A stretch of DNA of 7,035 nucleotides, taken from NCBI GenBank assembly GCA_964470285.1, contig CAYYBZ010000098.1, forward strand, positions 1 through 7,035, read 5' to 3'. Shown in pieces: positions 1 through 6,275 of this stretch; the stretch's first letter is position 1, and the number at the start of each line of letters is the position of its first letter. The notes under the pieces were generated by a model. The model was not told the origin of the DNA. It made no database searches and was given only the letters and a program-made list of their open reading frames with translations. The DNA is from CAYYBZ01 sp964470285 [NCBI: uncultured Oligoflexia bacterium]. GTDB taxonomy: Bacteria; Bdellovibrionota_G; CAYYBZ01. The position numbers and the translations under genes are program-made.

Positions 1-411
1 TCCGATGCCGGCTGAAAATGTACCGAGCGCTCCGTAAGAATTTGTATGTGAGTCACTTCCCAGTATAAGTTTGCCCGGCAGTGCAAAGCCTTTTTCAATA
101 AAAACCTGATGACAAACTCCTGAGTTAATATCAAAGAAGTTAGGAATTTCCTGATCTTTAATAAAATCCCTTATTACTTTGTGATTGCCTGCGTACTTTT
201 CATCGGCTGCGGGAACGCAATGATCCAGAATTATTACTATCTTTTGAGGATTTTTAACCTTCTCAAAACCGATTGATTTGAAATGTCTGGATATTGCAGC
301 GGAGTTGTCATGAGACATTACATTATCCGGTGAAACGATAACTATCTCATCGGCTTTAACATCTTTCCCGGATTTTAAGGAAAGAAATTTTTCAGCAAAT
401 GTTTTACTCAT
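1..411 (-). CDS. Aconitase-family (LeuC/HacA-type) dehydratase large subunit, N-terminal part only
   Basis: The first 137 codons are present; the gene runs off the left edge. The start ATG (411-409) overlaps the HD gene's TGA as ATGA, with a weak GGGA about 6 nt upstream, suggesting translational coupling. Motifs seen are those of the aconitase / 3-isopropylmalate dehydratase superfamily: SHDNSAAI (residues 33-40), LDHCVPA (62-68), GVCHQV (98-103) and GSDSHTNSYGALG (118-130). The last is the substrate-binding DSH segment. The three Cys ligands of the catalytic [4Fe-4S] cluster would lie further on, outside the window. The opening residues and motif wording resemble the roughly 420-residue LeuC/homoaconitase large subunits rather than AcnA or AcnB, so a separate small (swivel) subunit is expected downstream. 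Substrate specificity in this group (isopropylmalate, homoaconitate, citrate, dimethylmalate) cannot be read from this fragment. Position behind citrate-cleaving subunits makes a citrate/isocitrate role my preferred inference. Confidence 0.85.
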   Translation of the reverse strand, partial: MSKTFAEKFLSLKSGKDVKADEIVIVSPDNVMSHDNSAAISRHFKSIGFEKVKNPQKIVIILDHCVPAADEKYAGNHKVIRDFIKDQEIPNFFDINSGVCHQVFIEKGFALPGKLILGSDSHTNSYGALGTFSAGIG

Positions 412-983
412 TTTTCATCCCACTTAAGCGATTCGAAACTCGTAAAATCTGCATGATGCAGTATTACCGCCTCCGGGGATCTTTTTCCGTGATCGCCCTC
501 TTTTGAATGAACGGCAATGATATGCAAAACTTCATCGGGAATTCCTTTCCCAAATGATATCCCCATTCCTGAGAAAGGATGCCTCAAAAATTCTCCGCTT
601 TTACTTTTCATTACGTTACCTATTGCGACTCTTTTGTATTCAAGAAGTTTTCCTACATCGTGAAGAATCGCACCGGAAATCAGATAATCCATGTTTACGA
701 AGGATTTAGGAGGAGCAGCGGCTACATTTACATTTTTAAAAACGTATTCTCTGTTAAGCAATTTGCCGTTTTCTATGCATATTTGCGTTACAAGTCTTGT
801 ATGTTTTAAAAAGCTAACTTTTGATTTTTTAAGTAATAGAGTAAAAGGTATTTGATCAAGATCTTCTACTTTCCATCCGCCCTTTTCAACAGCCTCAACA
901 AAAACACTTAAAGTTGACTCTCTAAGTTTTTTATCTTTAATCTCGTTGAATTCAGGGATTAATTCCAGAATTTTCTCTTTCAT
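408..983 (-). CDS. HD-domain metal-dependent phosphohydrolase of unknown substrate
   Basis: A 191-residue soluble protein with no signal peptide or membrane segment. The HD-superfamily metal site is visible: His61 (KHTRL), His108-Asp109 followed by Lys112 (ILHDVGKLLEY), His135 (RHPFSG), His159 (VHSKEG) and an HHADF segment at 176-180 giving the closing Asp. The spacing and the LHDVGKLLEY wording recall the HD domain of YhaM-type 3'-5' exoribonucleases, but there is no N-terminal OB-fold, so RNA is not a safe substrate guess. Nucleotide phosphohydrolase or cyclic-nucleotide activity is equally possible. The start is supported by AAGGAG (995-990) 6 nt before ATG. The gene lies 67 nt after the lyase subunit gene and overlaps the next gene by 4 nt, so it belongs to the operon. 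No enzyme of the citrate pathway needs an HD hydrolase, so its role may be regulatory or metabolite repair (inference). Confidence 0.8.
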   Translation of the reverse strand: MKEKILELIPEFNEIKDKKLRESTLSVFVEAVEKGGWKVEDLDQIPFTLLLKKSKVSFLKHTRLVTQICIENGKLLNREYVFKNVNVAAAPPKSFVNMDYLISGAILHDVGKLLEYKRVAIGNVMKSKSGEFLRHPFSGMGISFGKGIPDEVLHIIAVHSKEGDHGKRSPEAVILHHADFTSFESLKWDEK

Positions 984-1030
984 ATGTGTCTCCTTATTGA
1001 GTTATTGAGGAGAGAATCTTTAAAATACAT
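980..1030 (-). CDS. Possible 16-codon leader ORF ahead of the HD gene
   Basis: A short frame, MYFKDSLLNNSIRRHI, begins at ATG 1030-1028. It has a textbook AAGGAG (1042-1037) 6 nt upstream. Its TGA (982-980) overlaps the HD gene's ATG (983-981). It fills most of the 67-nt gap between the lyase subunit gene and the HD gene and covers the hairpin that could mask the HD gene's ribosome binding site. Translation could therefore open that hairpin. No homology is recognised and a frame this short can arise by chance. The good ribosome binding site and the stop-start overlap are the only support. Confidence 0.3.
   Translation of the reverse strand: MYFKDSLLNNSIRRHI
989..1013 (-). promoter_or_regulatory. 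Possible hairpin sequestering the HD gene's ribosome binding site
   Basis: On the transcript, TCTCCT (1013-1008) is the exact complement of AGGAGA (994-989), which contains most of the HD gene's Shine-Dalgarno. This would form a 6-bp stem with a 13-nt A/T-rich loop. The loop region contains the 8-bp tandem repeat ttattgag (994-1001 and 1002-1009 on the plus strand). The stem is modest (three G-C and three A-T pairs), so its stability is uncertain. The structure lies inside the 16-codon leader frame. Confidence 0.3.
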
Positions 1031-1050
1031 AATTAACTCCTTGAACTTAA

Positions 1051-2748
1051 TTACTTCTTGAATGTTTTGTCCTCAGGGCCGTCATATTCAAATTCACCGG
1101 GAACAATCTTTCTCATAGGTTTTTCTCTCGTCCTCTCTTCCATTATATGCGCCAATAATCCTGGCATTCTTGCAATTATAAAAAATGCATTTGCAAGCTC
1201 GCTTTGGAATCCGAGATCACATAAAAGTGCTCCGATTGCTCCGTCTACGTTTATAGGAATGGATTTTCCCTTAAGTTTGGCAAATTCTTCTTCTATTGCC
1301 TTGATAAATTTTACATGATCCAGTTCTAATTTAAGTTCAGAGGCTATTTTAAAAAGTTTAGTAGTTCTTGGATCTTTTGTGTGAATTCTGTGTCCCATTC
1401 CGGGCAAGCGTTTATTTGAATCTGTATATTTCTTCACAGTTTCTTTTGCAGAGTCATTAATAGAAATATTTTCCGATTTTGATCTTTTCACCCCTTCAAG
1501 ACAGAGATTCATACAGTCTTCAACTGCTCCTCCATGATGTTTGTTTATGGATAAAATCCCTGTCGCAAGAGCCGCATTGAGAGATGCGCCTGTAGAGGTT
1601 GCTGTTAAGGCCGTAAGAGTAGATGGAGGTGTAACTCCGTGATCTACGGATGAAACAAGAATGGTTTCCATCATTTTCCCAATCTCGGGAGATGGCATAT
1701 CACCTTTTAAAATAAGGTAGAGCATTTCTGCGTAACTTACCTTGCCCATCATTTCATCGATAAGATATCCCCTTACCTGAATTTTGTTGGGCTCAATCTT
1801 TGTTATTGAAGTTTTCCAGTCTTTTTCCTGCATACGCAAACCCTTTATCTTTAAAGATTCAAGTACTTTCTTCGTCACTTTAGGTATGTCTTCAAAATTC
1901 TCAACTATATGAGCGCCCACTTCTTTAAGCCTTTTAACTTTGCCTTCCCATGAACCCTTGTTGCCCTCGACTATTGCACCAGCATGAGAAAACCTTGTTC
2001 CCTTTTTTGCAGCCTTTCCCCCGATAAAAGCCACTAAAGGTTTTGTAAATTTTCTCTGTTCTATAAGATCTGCTACGGTTTCTTCCTGCGAAGTTCCGAT
2101 CTCTCCGAACATTACTACCATTTTTGTTTCATCGTCTTTTTCAAACTCGAGCATAATATCCTGATGGGGCATACCGATTATTGAGTCACCGCCGACATGA
2201 ACAATTGTAGTCTGCCCTATGCCTTCTTTATTAATGTAGTAAGACATGGCTGAGGTTATTCCTCCGCTCCTTGATGAAACCCCGACAGGACCTCTTTTAA
2301 ACCATGAGCGCGCTGAAGCTGCCGAACCGCCTATCATTCCCAGAACTCCACGTCCTGGACTAAGTACCCCCAGGGTATTTGGTCCTACGAATTTGGCCTG
2401 CTTTTCCCTGGCCTTTTCGCTTATAGCAAGAACATCCCAGATAGGAACTCTGTCGGGAACTATAACCAACAGCTTTACTCCGGCATCAATCGCCTCGATG
2501 GCGGCGTCTTTAACTTTCGGAGCGGGAATATAAAGAACACTGACATCTATATCTCCGAATTCATTAACGGCTTCAGAGACTTCATTGAAAACCGGTATTC
2601 CATGAACGGCTTCACCCTTTTTACCGGGAGTGCATCCGGCGACTACGTTTGTTCCATACTGCATCATGAGTTTGGTTCTGACTCTTCCCTCACGACCTGT
2701 AATACCCTGAACCAGTACTTTTTTCGTTTCGTCAATCAGTATCGCCAT
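1051..2748 (-). CDS. aclA: ATP-citrate lyase AclA-like subunit (CoA-ligase alpha domains plus citryl-CoA lyase domain)
   Basis: A 565-residue cytosolic protein expected to pair with the upstream ATP-grasp subunit in converting citrate, CoA and ATP to acetyl-CoA and oxaloacetate. Residues 1-130 form a CoA-binding Rossmann fold (VLVQGITGREG 11-21; GPNTLGVLSPG 122-132). Residues 150-300 form the succinyl-CoA-synthetase alpha ligase domain, with SSRSGGITSAMSY (158-170), GGDSIIGM (186-193) and SHAGAI (254-259), whose His255 matches the phosphohistidine. From about residue 312 to the end lies a citrate-synthase/citryl-CoA-lyase fold with VDHG (368-371), GMGHRIH (450-456) and NVDGAIG (500-506). His453 and Asp502 match the catalytic pair, and Arg527 lies in the typical RxxGLLAH segment. 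It is shorter than the roughly 610 residues of the green-sulfur AclA. The start sits 8 nt after the upstream stop, with AAGGGA overlapping that stop codon. A citryl-CoA synthetase/lyase fusion is the same thing by another name; a methylcitrate-type substrate is a minor alternative. Confidence 0.85.
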   Translation of the reverse strand: MAILIDETKKVLVQGITGREGRVRTKLMMQYGTNVVAGCTPGKKGEAVHGIPVFNEVSEAVNEFGDIDVSVLYIPAPKVKDAAIEAIDAGVKLLVIVPDRVPIWDVLAISEKAREKQAKFVGPNTLGVLSPGRGVLGMIGGSAASARSWFKRGPVGVSSRSGGITSAMSYYINKEGIGQTTIVHVGGDSIIGMPHQDIMLEFEKDDETKMVVMFGEIGTSQEETVADLIEQRKFTKPLVAFIGGKAAKKGTRFSHAGAIVEGNKGSWEGKVKRLKEVGAHIVENFEDIPKVTKKVLESLKIKGLRMQEKDWKTSITKIEPNKIQVRGYLIDEMMGKVSYAEMLYLILKGDMPSPEIGKMMETILVSSVDHGVTPPSTLTALTATSTGASLNAALATGILSINKHHGGAVEDCMNLCLEGVKRSKSENISINDSAKETVKKYTDSNKRLPGMGHRIHTKDPRTTKLFKIASELKLELDHVKFIKAIEEEFAKLKGKSIPINVDGAIGALLCDLGFQSELANAFFIIARMPGLLAHIMEERTREKPMRKIVPGEFEYDGPEDKTFKK

Positions 2749-2756
2749 ATAATCCC

Positions 2757-4298
2757 TTATGACTTTCTATATTCCTTTAAACCCGGAATCGGCAAATCGA
2801 TTTTTGCTCCCTTATTACCGTGGAAAAAACACTCTATTTCGCAAACAAGGCATTCTGTACATTTTCCCTTTCCGGCTTCTTCCTCGCTAATTGCTAAAAT
2901 TGGTTTGCCATTATCTAATTTAAGAATTCCCGGAATACAGCCCTTTACACAGGTTTTTGTTTCGCACTTTTCACATAAAGAATGATCGTAAGTTACCGTA
3001 CCGCCCGTTACTGTCTTAAATGAGTAAGCTTTTTTGGCACTTTCTCTTTTGAAAATATCGGTTTTCTTGGTTTTTTTAATCCGGTTTTTTACAAGTTCTT
3101 TGAGCCTTTTGGCACAGTATGAAGCCGGCGTATCTTTACCGTAACATTCGACGGGAACAGATAAGTCCTGAGCATATTTTGTGAGAATGTCTATGGCTTT
3201 TTCTTCCTGATTTCCTCCGAGCCTTATTACTACAGGGATATCAATGTTTGTTTCGAGAAAAGCCTTTAAAAGTCCTCTTGCCGAATGAAACTGTTCCTGG
3301 CTTGCGACACCTGAGCCTGAGCCAAAGTATGCATCGATTCCTTTTTGAGAAAGAATTATTTTGGCAGCCCGATAAACTTTCGAAGCCGGAGGATTGCCGG
3401 AGGTATCGCAAAAATTGGCTATCTTAAAGCCCTCTTTTAAGACGGCATCCATGCTCATCATTGAGCCTCCTCCGCCTGCACCGTGAAATCCTATATAACC
3501 CTCGCCTTTAATAAATCCGCTTGTCATCTGAATGAAATAAAAGGTTCCCCGATAATCTCCCTTTTCAACGTTGTATGATATCCTTTCAAGCTCGGTCGGG
3601 GGACGGTCAAATTCTCTTGCGATTTCAACTCCTGTCTCGGGGTGTCTGAAAACTGCGTAATCATCAATTGTAATATGGCAATCGGCGGCAACTATTTCAC
3701 CTGATTTAAGAACGACCAAAGGATTAATCTCGGCCGATCTTGCCTCAAAGTTTTTACATACCTTATAAAGCTTAACAAGCGTTTCGGAAATTCCGGGTAA
3801 AAGTTTCCTTTCAAGTTTTGTATCAGTGCAAATCTTTTTTGCATCTTCAATGGAAAAGCCTTTGTTAACAGAAATTTCAAATTTAGTTACATTTTGGGGA
3901 TGCTTTTTTGCAATTTCTTCTATCCCTGAACCGCCTTTCGATGAAAAGACAAAAACAGGTTGTTTGGATGCATCATTTATAATGATACCCGCATAGAATT
4001 CCTTCTCAATTTCAAGCTTTTTCTCAACCAGAATTTCGTTTACCTTAAAGTTTCCGATTTGCATTCCAAGCATTTCAGATGCATACTTTTTAACGTCGGA
4101 TTCATTTTCGGCGAATTTAATTCCACCCTTGGAGGCTCTGCCGGTTACCCATGCCTGTATTTTCAATACGAGGGGATAACCCAAATTCTTAGCGGCATTT
4201 AAGGCCTCTTCCGGAGTAGAACAAACTTTGCTTTCAGGTATTTTTATTCCTTCCTTTGAAAGAAGATTTTTACCCTGATACTCGAATAATTTAGCCAT
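2757..4298 (-). CDS. aclB: AclB / succinyl-CoA-synthetase-beta-like ATP-grasp subunit with C-terminal ferredoxin-like domain
   Basis: A 513-residue protein. Residues 1-235 are a SucC/AclB-type ATP-grasp domain: LFEYQGKNLL (4-13), KIQAWVTGRASKGGIK (46-61), EINPLVV (190-196, metal binding) and Asp206. Residues 240-405 are the CoA-ligase flavodoxin-like domain, with a glycine loop GAGGGGSMMS (273-282), ANFCDTSGNP (294-303) and VIRLGGN (357-363). The AGGG and SGNP wording is ATP-citrate-lyase-like, while RLGGN is SucC-like. A Lys-rich linker (402-423) leads to a cysteine module. Its first motif, C442-x2-C445-x4-C450-x3-C454, has the spacing of DmsB/HycB-type ferredoxins; its second is C480-x2-C483-x2-C486-x3-C490. 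Eight cysteines could hold two [4Fe-4S] clusters. Standard AclB (about 400 residues) ends before this module. It is the first gene of the operon, behind a good promoter but with only a weak Shine-Dalgarno (AAGAG). Cytosolic. The lyase role is inferred from the partner gene; the cluster content is a prediction. Confidence 0.8.
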   Translation of the reverse strand: MAKLFEYQGKNLLSKEGIKIPESKVCSTPEEALNAAKNLGYPLVLKIQAWVTGRASKGGIKFAENESDVKKYASEMLGMQIGNFKVNEILVEKKLEIEKEFYAGIIINDASKQPVFVFSSKGGSGIEEIAKKHPQNVTKFEISVNKGFSIEDAKKICTDTKLERKLLPGISETLVKLYKVCKNFEARSAEINPLVVLKSGEIVAADCHITIDDYAVFRHPETGVEIAREFDRPPTELERISYNVEKGDYRGTFYFIQMTSGFIKGEGYIGFHGAGGGGSMMSMDAVLKEGFKIANFCDTSGNPPASKVYRAAKIILSQKGIDAYFGSGSGVASQEQFHSARGLLKAFLETNIDIPVVIRLGGNQEEKAIDILTKYAQDLSVPVECYGKDTPASYCAKRLKELVKNRIKKTKKTDIFKRESAKKAYSFKTVTGGTVTYDHSLCEKCETKTCVKGCIPGILKLDNGKPILAISEEEAGKGKCTECLVCEIECFFHGNKGAKIDLPIPGLKEYRKS

Positions 4299-4338
4299 TT
4301 CAACTGTGCTCTTAGAGGTTTAAGTTTAAGCAGGCGAA

Positions 4339-4367
4339 ATAATATTAATAAGCTGATAAATTTGCAA
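4339..4367 (-). promoter_or_regulatory. Sigma70-type promoter for the citrate-lyase operon
   Basis: On the minus strand, TTGCAA (4367-4362) is followed after exactly 17 nt by TATTAT (4344-4339). These are 4/6 and 5/6 matches to TTGACA and TATAAT. Transcription would begin near 4332, giving a leader of about 34 nt before the aclB-like ATG at 4298. The promoter lies in the 94-nt gap after the lipoprotein gene. The lyase cluster can therefore be transcribed on its own, even though the lipoprotein gene points the same way. Confidence 0.6.
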
Positions 4368-4392
4368 GATAAAAGGTCTTAATAACTGTGGG

Positions 4393-6060
4393 TTATTCTG
4401 TAGTGAATTCGATATCTTCCATATGTATGATTGTTTCTAAAGATGCTCCTTCTTCTCCGTAAAGCTTGATGTCATATCTGCCTATAGTCAGAAGATTTGC
4501 CCGTTCCGAATCATCCTGAGGCTTTTGCATCAGATAAAACATAATTGTATTTTTGCAGTTTTCTTTTACGTAAGCTTGGGTGTCAAATACTTCAGTATCG
4601 TCATCATCGTCGTCATCATCACCGCTTGGAGGATTATCAAATACTTCTGTTATATACTCGGTATCACAGTGCAGCGTCTTTATGAGAGAGACATTGTTTA
4701 TATTTACCCTGTAACAGTAAATACCCTCGGGAGTTCTGTCTTCGATTTCAATGTTATACTTGTAGCTCTTGAGTTCAAAAAGCTCCATATCGTTAATTCT
4801 TGAATTTGTATGCAGCTTGATTTCGGTTCCGTTTGCCCTGCCGTCTCCGTCCAGGTCCTCGTACTTGTCGTTTGTAAGCGGATCTGTACTGTTTTTAACT
4901 TCTAAAATGTCAAGTATTCCGTCATCATCCGTATCGAAATAAAGAGGGTCTGAGAAAAGGATTGACTCTTCGCAGTCGGTCAGCCCGTCCCTGTCGGAAT
5001 CAAGAAGAGGATCACTGCAGGCGCAGTCGTTTTCTAGTGGATTTAGCCCGCGAAGCGATTCCATGAAATCGTCACATCCGTCAGAATCGGTATCCTTAAT
5101 CAACGGATCCGAGCCGAAGTCAAACTCCTCCGTATCCAAAAGACCGTCTCCGTCTGAATCAGGTATAATTGTCAGTTCTTCAGCATCGTTTCTTCCTATT
5201 CTTGCATTGATATTTGTAGCTATAAGATTAATCATTTCAAAAGAAATCTTAATGGGAGCATAATCGAAACTGTCAAAACTTATCTCAGTTGCATTGGTAA
5301 ACTGAAGAAAATCACCCTCACCGTGAATCGCACATTGCCACATAAAATCATAAAGCGCATCGCCCGGGCCTCCCTGTGCAAGAAACGTTGCGTGAAGAAC
5401 AATTTCACCTACTAATGGCTCGCTTTTCAAGGCGATCAGACTGTCTATTGCGTCCCAGGTTGCCTGTTCGGCATCTGTTCTTCCGTTTGGCTCTCCGTCA
5501 GTTAACAGAATGTTTACATATTTATTTCTTGTTCTGAGTCCTGACTGCTCAATATCCCTCACATCGTTTTCTATTATCGTGCGTGCCATATCTACGGCAG
5601 TATATGTATGAGTACTACCACCGGCAACATCTAATGCCGTTATGGCGGGAGCCAGAACCGCCATATCTCTTGTAAATCCGTTTGTCTGATCAGTAATGAC
5701 ATCTGAAAAGCTAACAATGGCAAAAGAATAGTTTTCATTTAATATATAATTATTGACTACATTTTGAACCGCTGTTGCTCTTACCGCCGTTGGATCTCTG
5801 TCTGGATAAGCCATACTTCCGGATACATCCACGATGAAAACAATTTTTACGTCTCCACCCATTGAATTGGGATCTTCGGTACAGAAAGTTCCCGTTATGG
5901 ATGTTTTTTGACGAAGTAAATCCGAATCCATATCGCTTAATCCGATAAGGTCAAGGTTTGAGCACGATGAAATAAGAAAAAGTACAAGCAGAAAAGGATG
6001 GAAAACCTTCCATGCGATAGATGATTTGCATTCATTATTTGATATGAGGCGAATTAACAT
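4393..6060 (-). CDS. Lipoprotein with VWA domain and thrombospondin type-3 repeats
   Basis: A 555-residue envelope or surface protein. Residues 18-33 are a hydrophobic segment ending in the lipobox ISSC (Cys33), preceded by a rather long polar stretch; no later in-frame ATG would keep this signal. Residues 70-285 form a von Willebrand A domain with a MIDAS metal site: DVSGS (78-82), a Thr in GGSTHTYTA (147-155) and TDGEP (187-191). Residues 299-424 carry EF-hand-like thrombospondin type-3 calcium repeats (DSDGDGLLDTEE, DTDSDGCDD, DSDRDGLTDCEE, DTDDDGILDILE, DLDGDGRANGTE). Then come an unassigned segment, eight consecutive Asp (481-488), and a C-terminal stretch of about 65 residues that looks beta-rich. 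Several Cys (329, 346, 348, 363) fall in the repeats and may form disulfides. Adhesion or calcium-dependent protein binding outside the cell is the usual role of this architecture; the partner is unknown. No convincing Shine-Dalgarno precedes the start. Confidence 0.8.
   Translation of the reverse strand: MLIRLISNNECKSSIAWKVFHPFLLVLFLISSCSNLDLIGLSDMDSDLLRQKTSITGTFCTEDPNSMGGDVKIVFIVDVSGSMAYPDRDPTAVRATAVQNVVNNYILNENYSFAIVSFSDVITDQTNGFTRDMAVLAPAITALDVAGGSTHTYTAVDMARTIIENDVRDIEQSGLRTRNKYVNILLTDGEPNGRTDAEQATWDAIDSLIALKSEPLVGEIVLHATFLAQGGPGDALYDFMWQCAIHGEGDFLQFTNATEISFDSFDYAPIKISFEMINLIATNINARIGRNDAEELTIIPDSDGDGLLDTEEFDFGSDPLIKDTDSDGCDDFMESLRGLNPLENDCACSDPLLDSDRDGLTDCEESILFSDPLYFDTDDDGILDILEVKNSTDPLTNDKYEDLDGDGRANGTEIKLHTNSRINDMELFELKSYKYNIEIEDRTPEGIYCYRVNINNVSLIKTLHCDTEYITEVFDNPPSGDDDDDDDDTEVFDTQAYVKENCKNTIMFYLMQKPQDDSERANLLTIGRYDIKLYGEEGASLETIIHMEDIEFTTE
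4597..4620 (-). repeat. GAY trinucleotide tract encoding eight Asp
   Basis: Eight consecutive GAT/GAC codons (residues 481-488 of the lipoprotein) form a mixed trinucleotide tract. It sits between two exact 11-bp copies of tcaaatacttc (plus strand 4583-4593 and 4637-4647). These copies encode the repeated TEVFD at residues 471-475 and 489-493. The copies are 54 nt apart, exactly 18 codons, so gain or loss of one unit would keep the frame. Confidence 0.75.
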
Positions 6061-6275
6061 AACGTTTAAATCACTTTTGTAAGATTAGCTGCAATCAATG
6101 TGCCATAATTGATACGCATAACACATTGAAATTAAAAGAATTCATCGAAGTGCTTATTTTAAGTCGCTCAAAATAGTGAAATGTTTGCATTGAATGGCTG
6201 AATTTTTTCATAGCGTTTGAAAATAGTCCCATCTTTCTTGAAACCGGACCTAATGCGTGTTAGATTTTTTAATTA
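6061..6275. other. Divergent intergenic region between lipoprotein and kinase genes
   Basis: An A/T-rich 215-bp spacer that must contain promoters for both divergent genes. Facing the kinase there is a plausible promoter (6238-6266). Facing the lipoprotein no confident -35/-10 pair was found; a weak TTTTAA, 17 nt, TATCAA arrangement around 6103-6140 is the best seen. Two TTATG copies 8 nt apart on the minus strand (about 6102-6120) could be part of an operator but are too short to claim. No coding region longer than a few codons was recognised. Confidence 0.4.
6238..6266 (+). promoter_or_regulatory. Candidate promoter for the kinase gene
   Basis: TTGAAA (6238-6243, 5/6 match) is followed after 17 nt by TAGATT (6261-6266, 4/6 match). 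Predicted transcription start is near 6273, only about 3 nt before the kinase ATG at 6276, which would make the mRNA nearly leaderless. This fits the absence of any Shine-Dalgarno before that ATG. The -10 match is modest, so an upstream promoter remains possible. Confidence 0.35.

Noticed and set aside
579-809. 76-codon open frame on the plus strand
   Set aside because: Antisense to the HD gene, whose metal-binding residues are well conserved; Phe/Tyr-rich shadow translation.
1058-1318. 86-codon open frame on the plus strand
   Set aside because: Antisense to the citrate-synthase-like domain of the AclA-like gene, with no domain or ribosome binding site of its own.
2246-2533. 95-codon open frame on the plus strand
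   Set aside because: Antisense to the CoA-binding part of the AclA-like gene; low-complexity Pro/Ala-rich translation typical of a shadow frame.
2602-2985. 127-codon open frame on the plus strand
   Set aside because: It lies antisense across the junction of the two lyase subunit genes, whose conserved motifs are all on the minus strand; the translation has no recognisable domain.
3692-3880. 62-codon minus-strand open frame inside the ATP-grasp gene
   Set aside because: Out of frame within an intact, conserved coding region; no sign of a frameshift.
4299-4392. Intrinsic terminator between the lipoprotein gene and the lyase operon
   Set aside because: Only a 4-bp AAGA/TCTT pairing without a following T-run was seen, so some read-through is possible.
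4525-5263. Two plus-strand open frames (4525-4803 and 5063-5263)
   Set aside because: Antisense to the lipoprotein gene; openness follows from the repetitive Asp-rich codons on the other strand.
6124-6227. Short direct repeats in the divergent spacer (cattgaa twice, aaaatagt twice)
   Set aside because: Offsets differ (64 and 50 nt) and lengths are 7-8 bp in A/T-rich DNA, as expected by chance.
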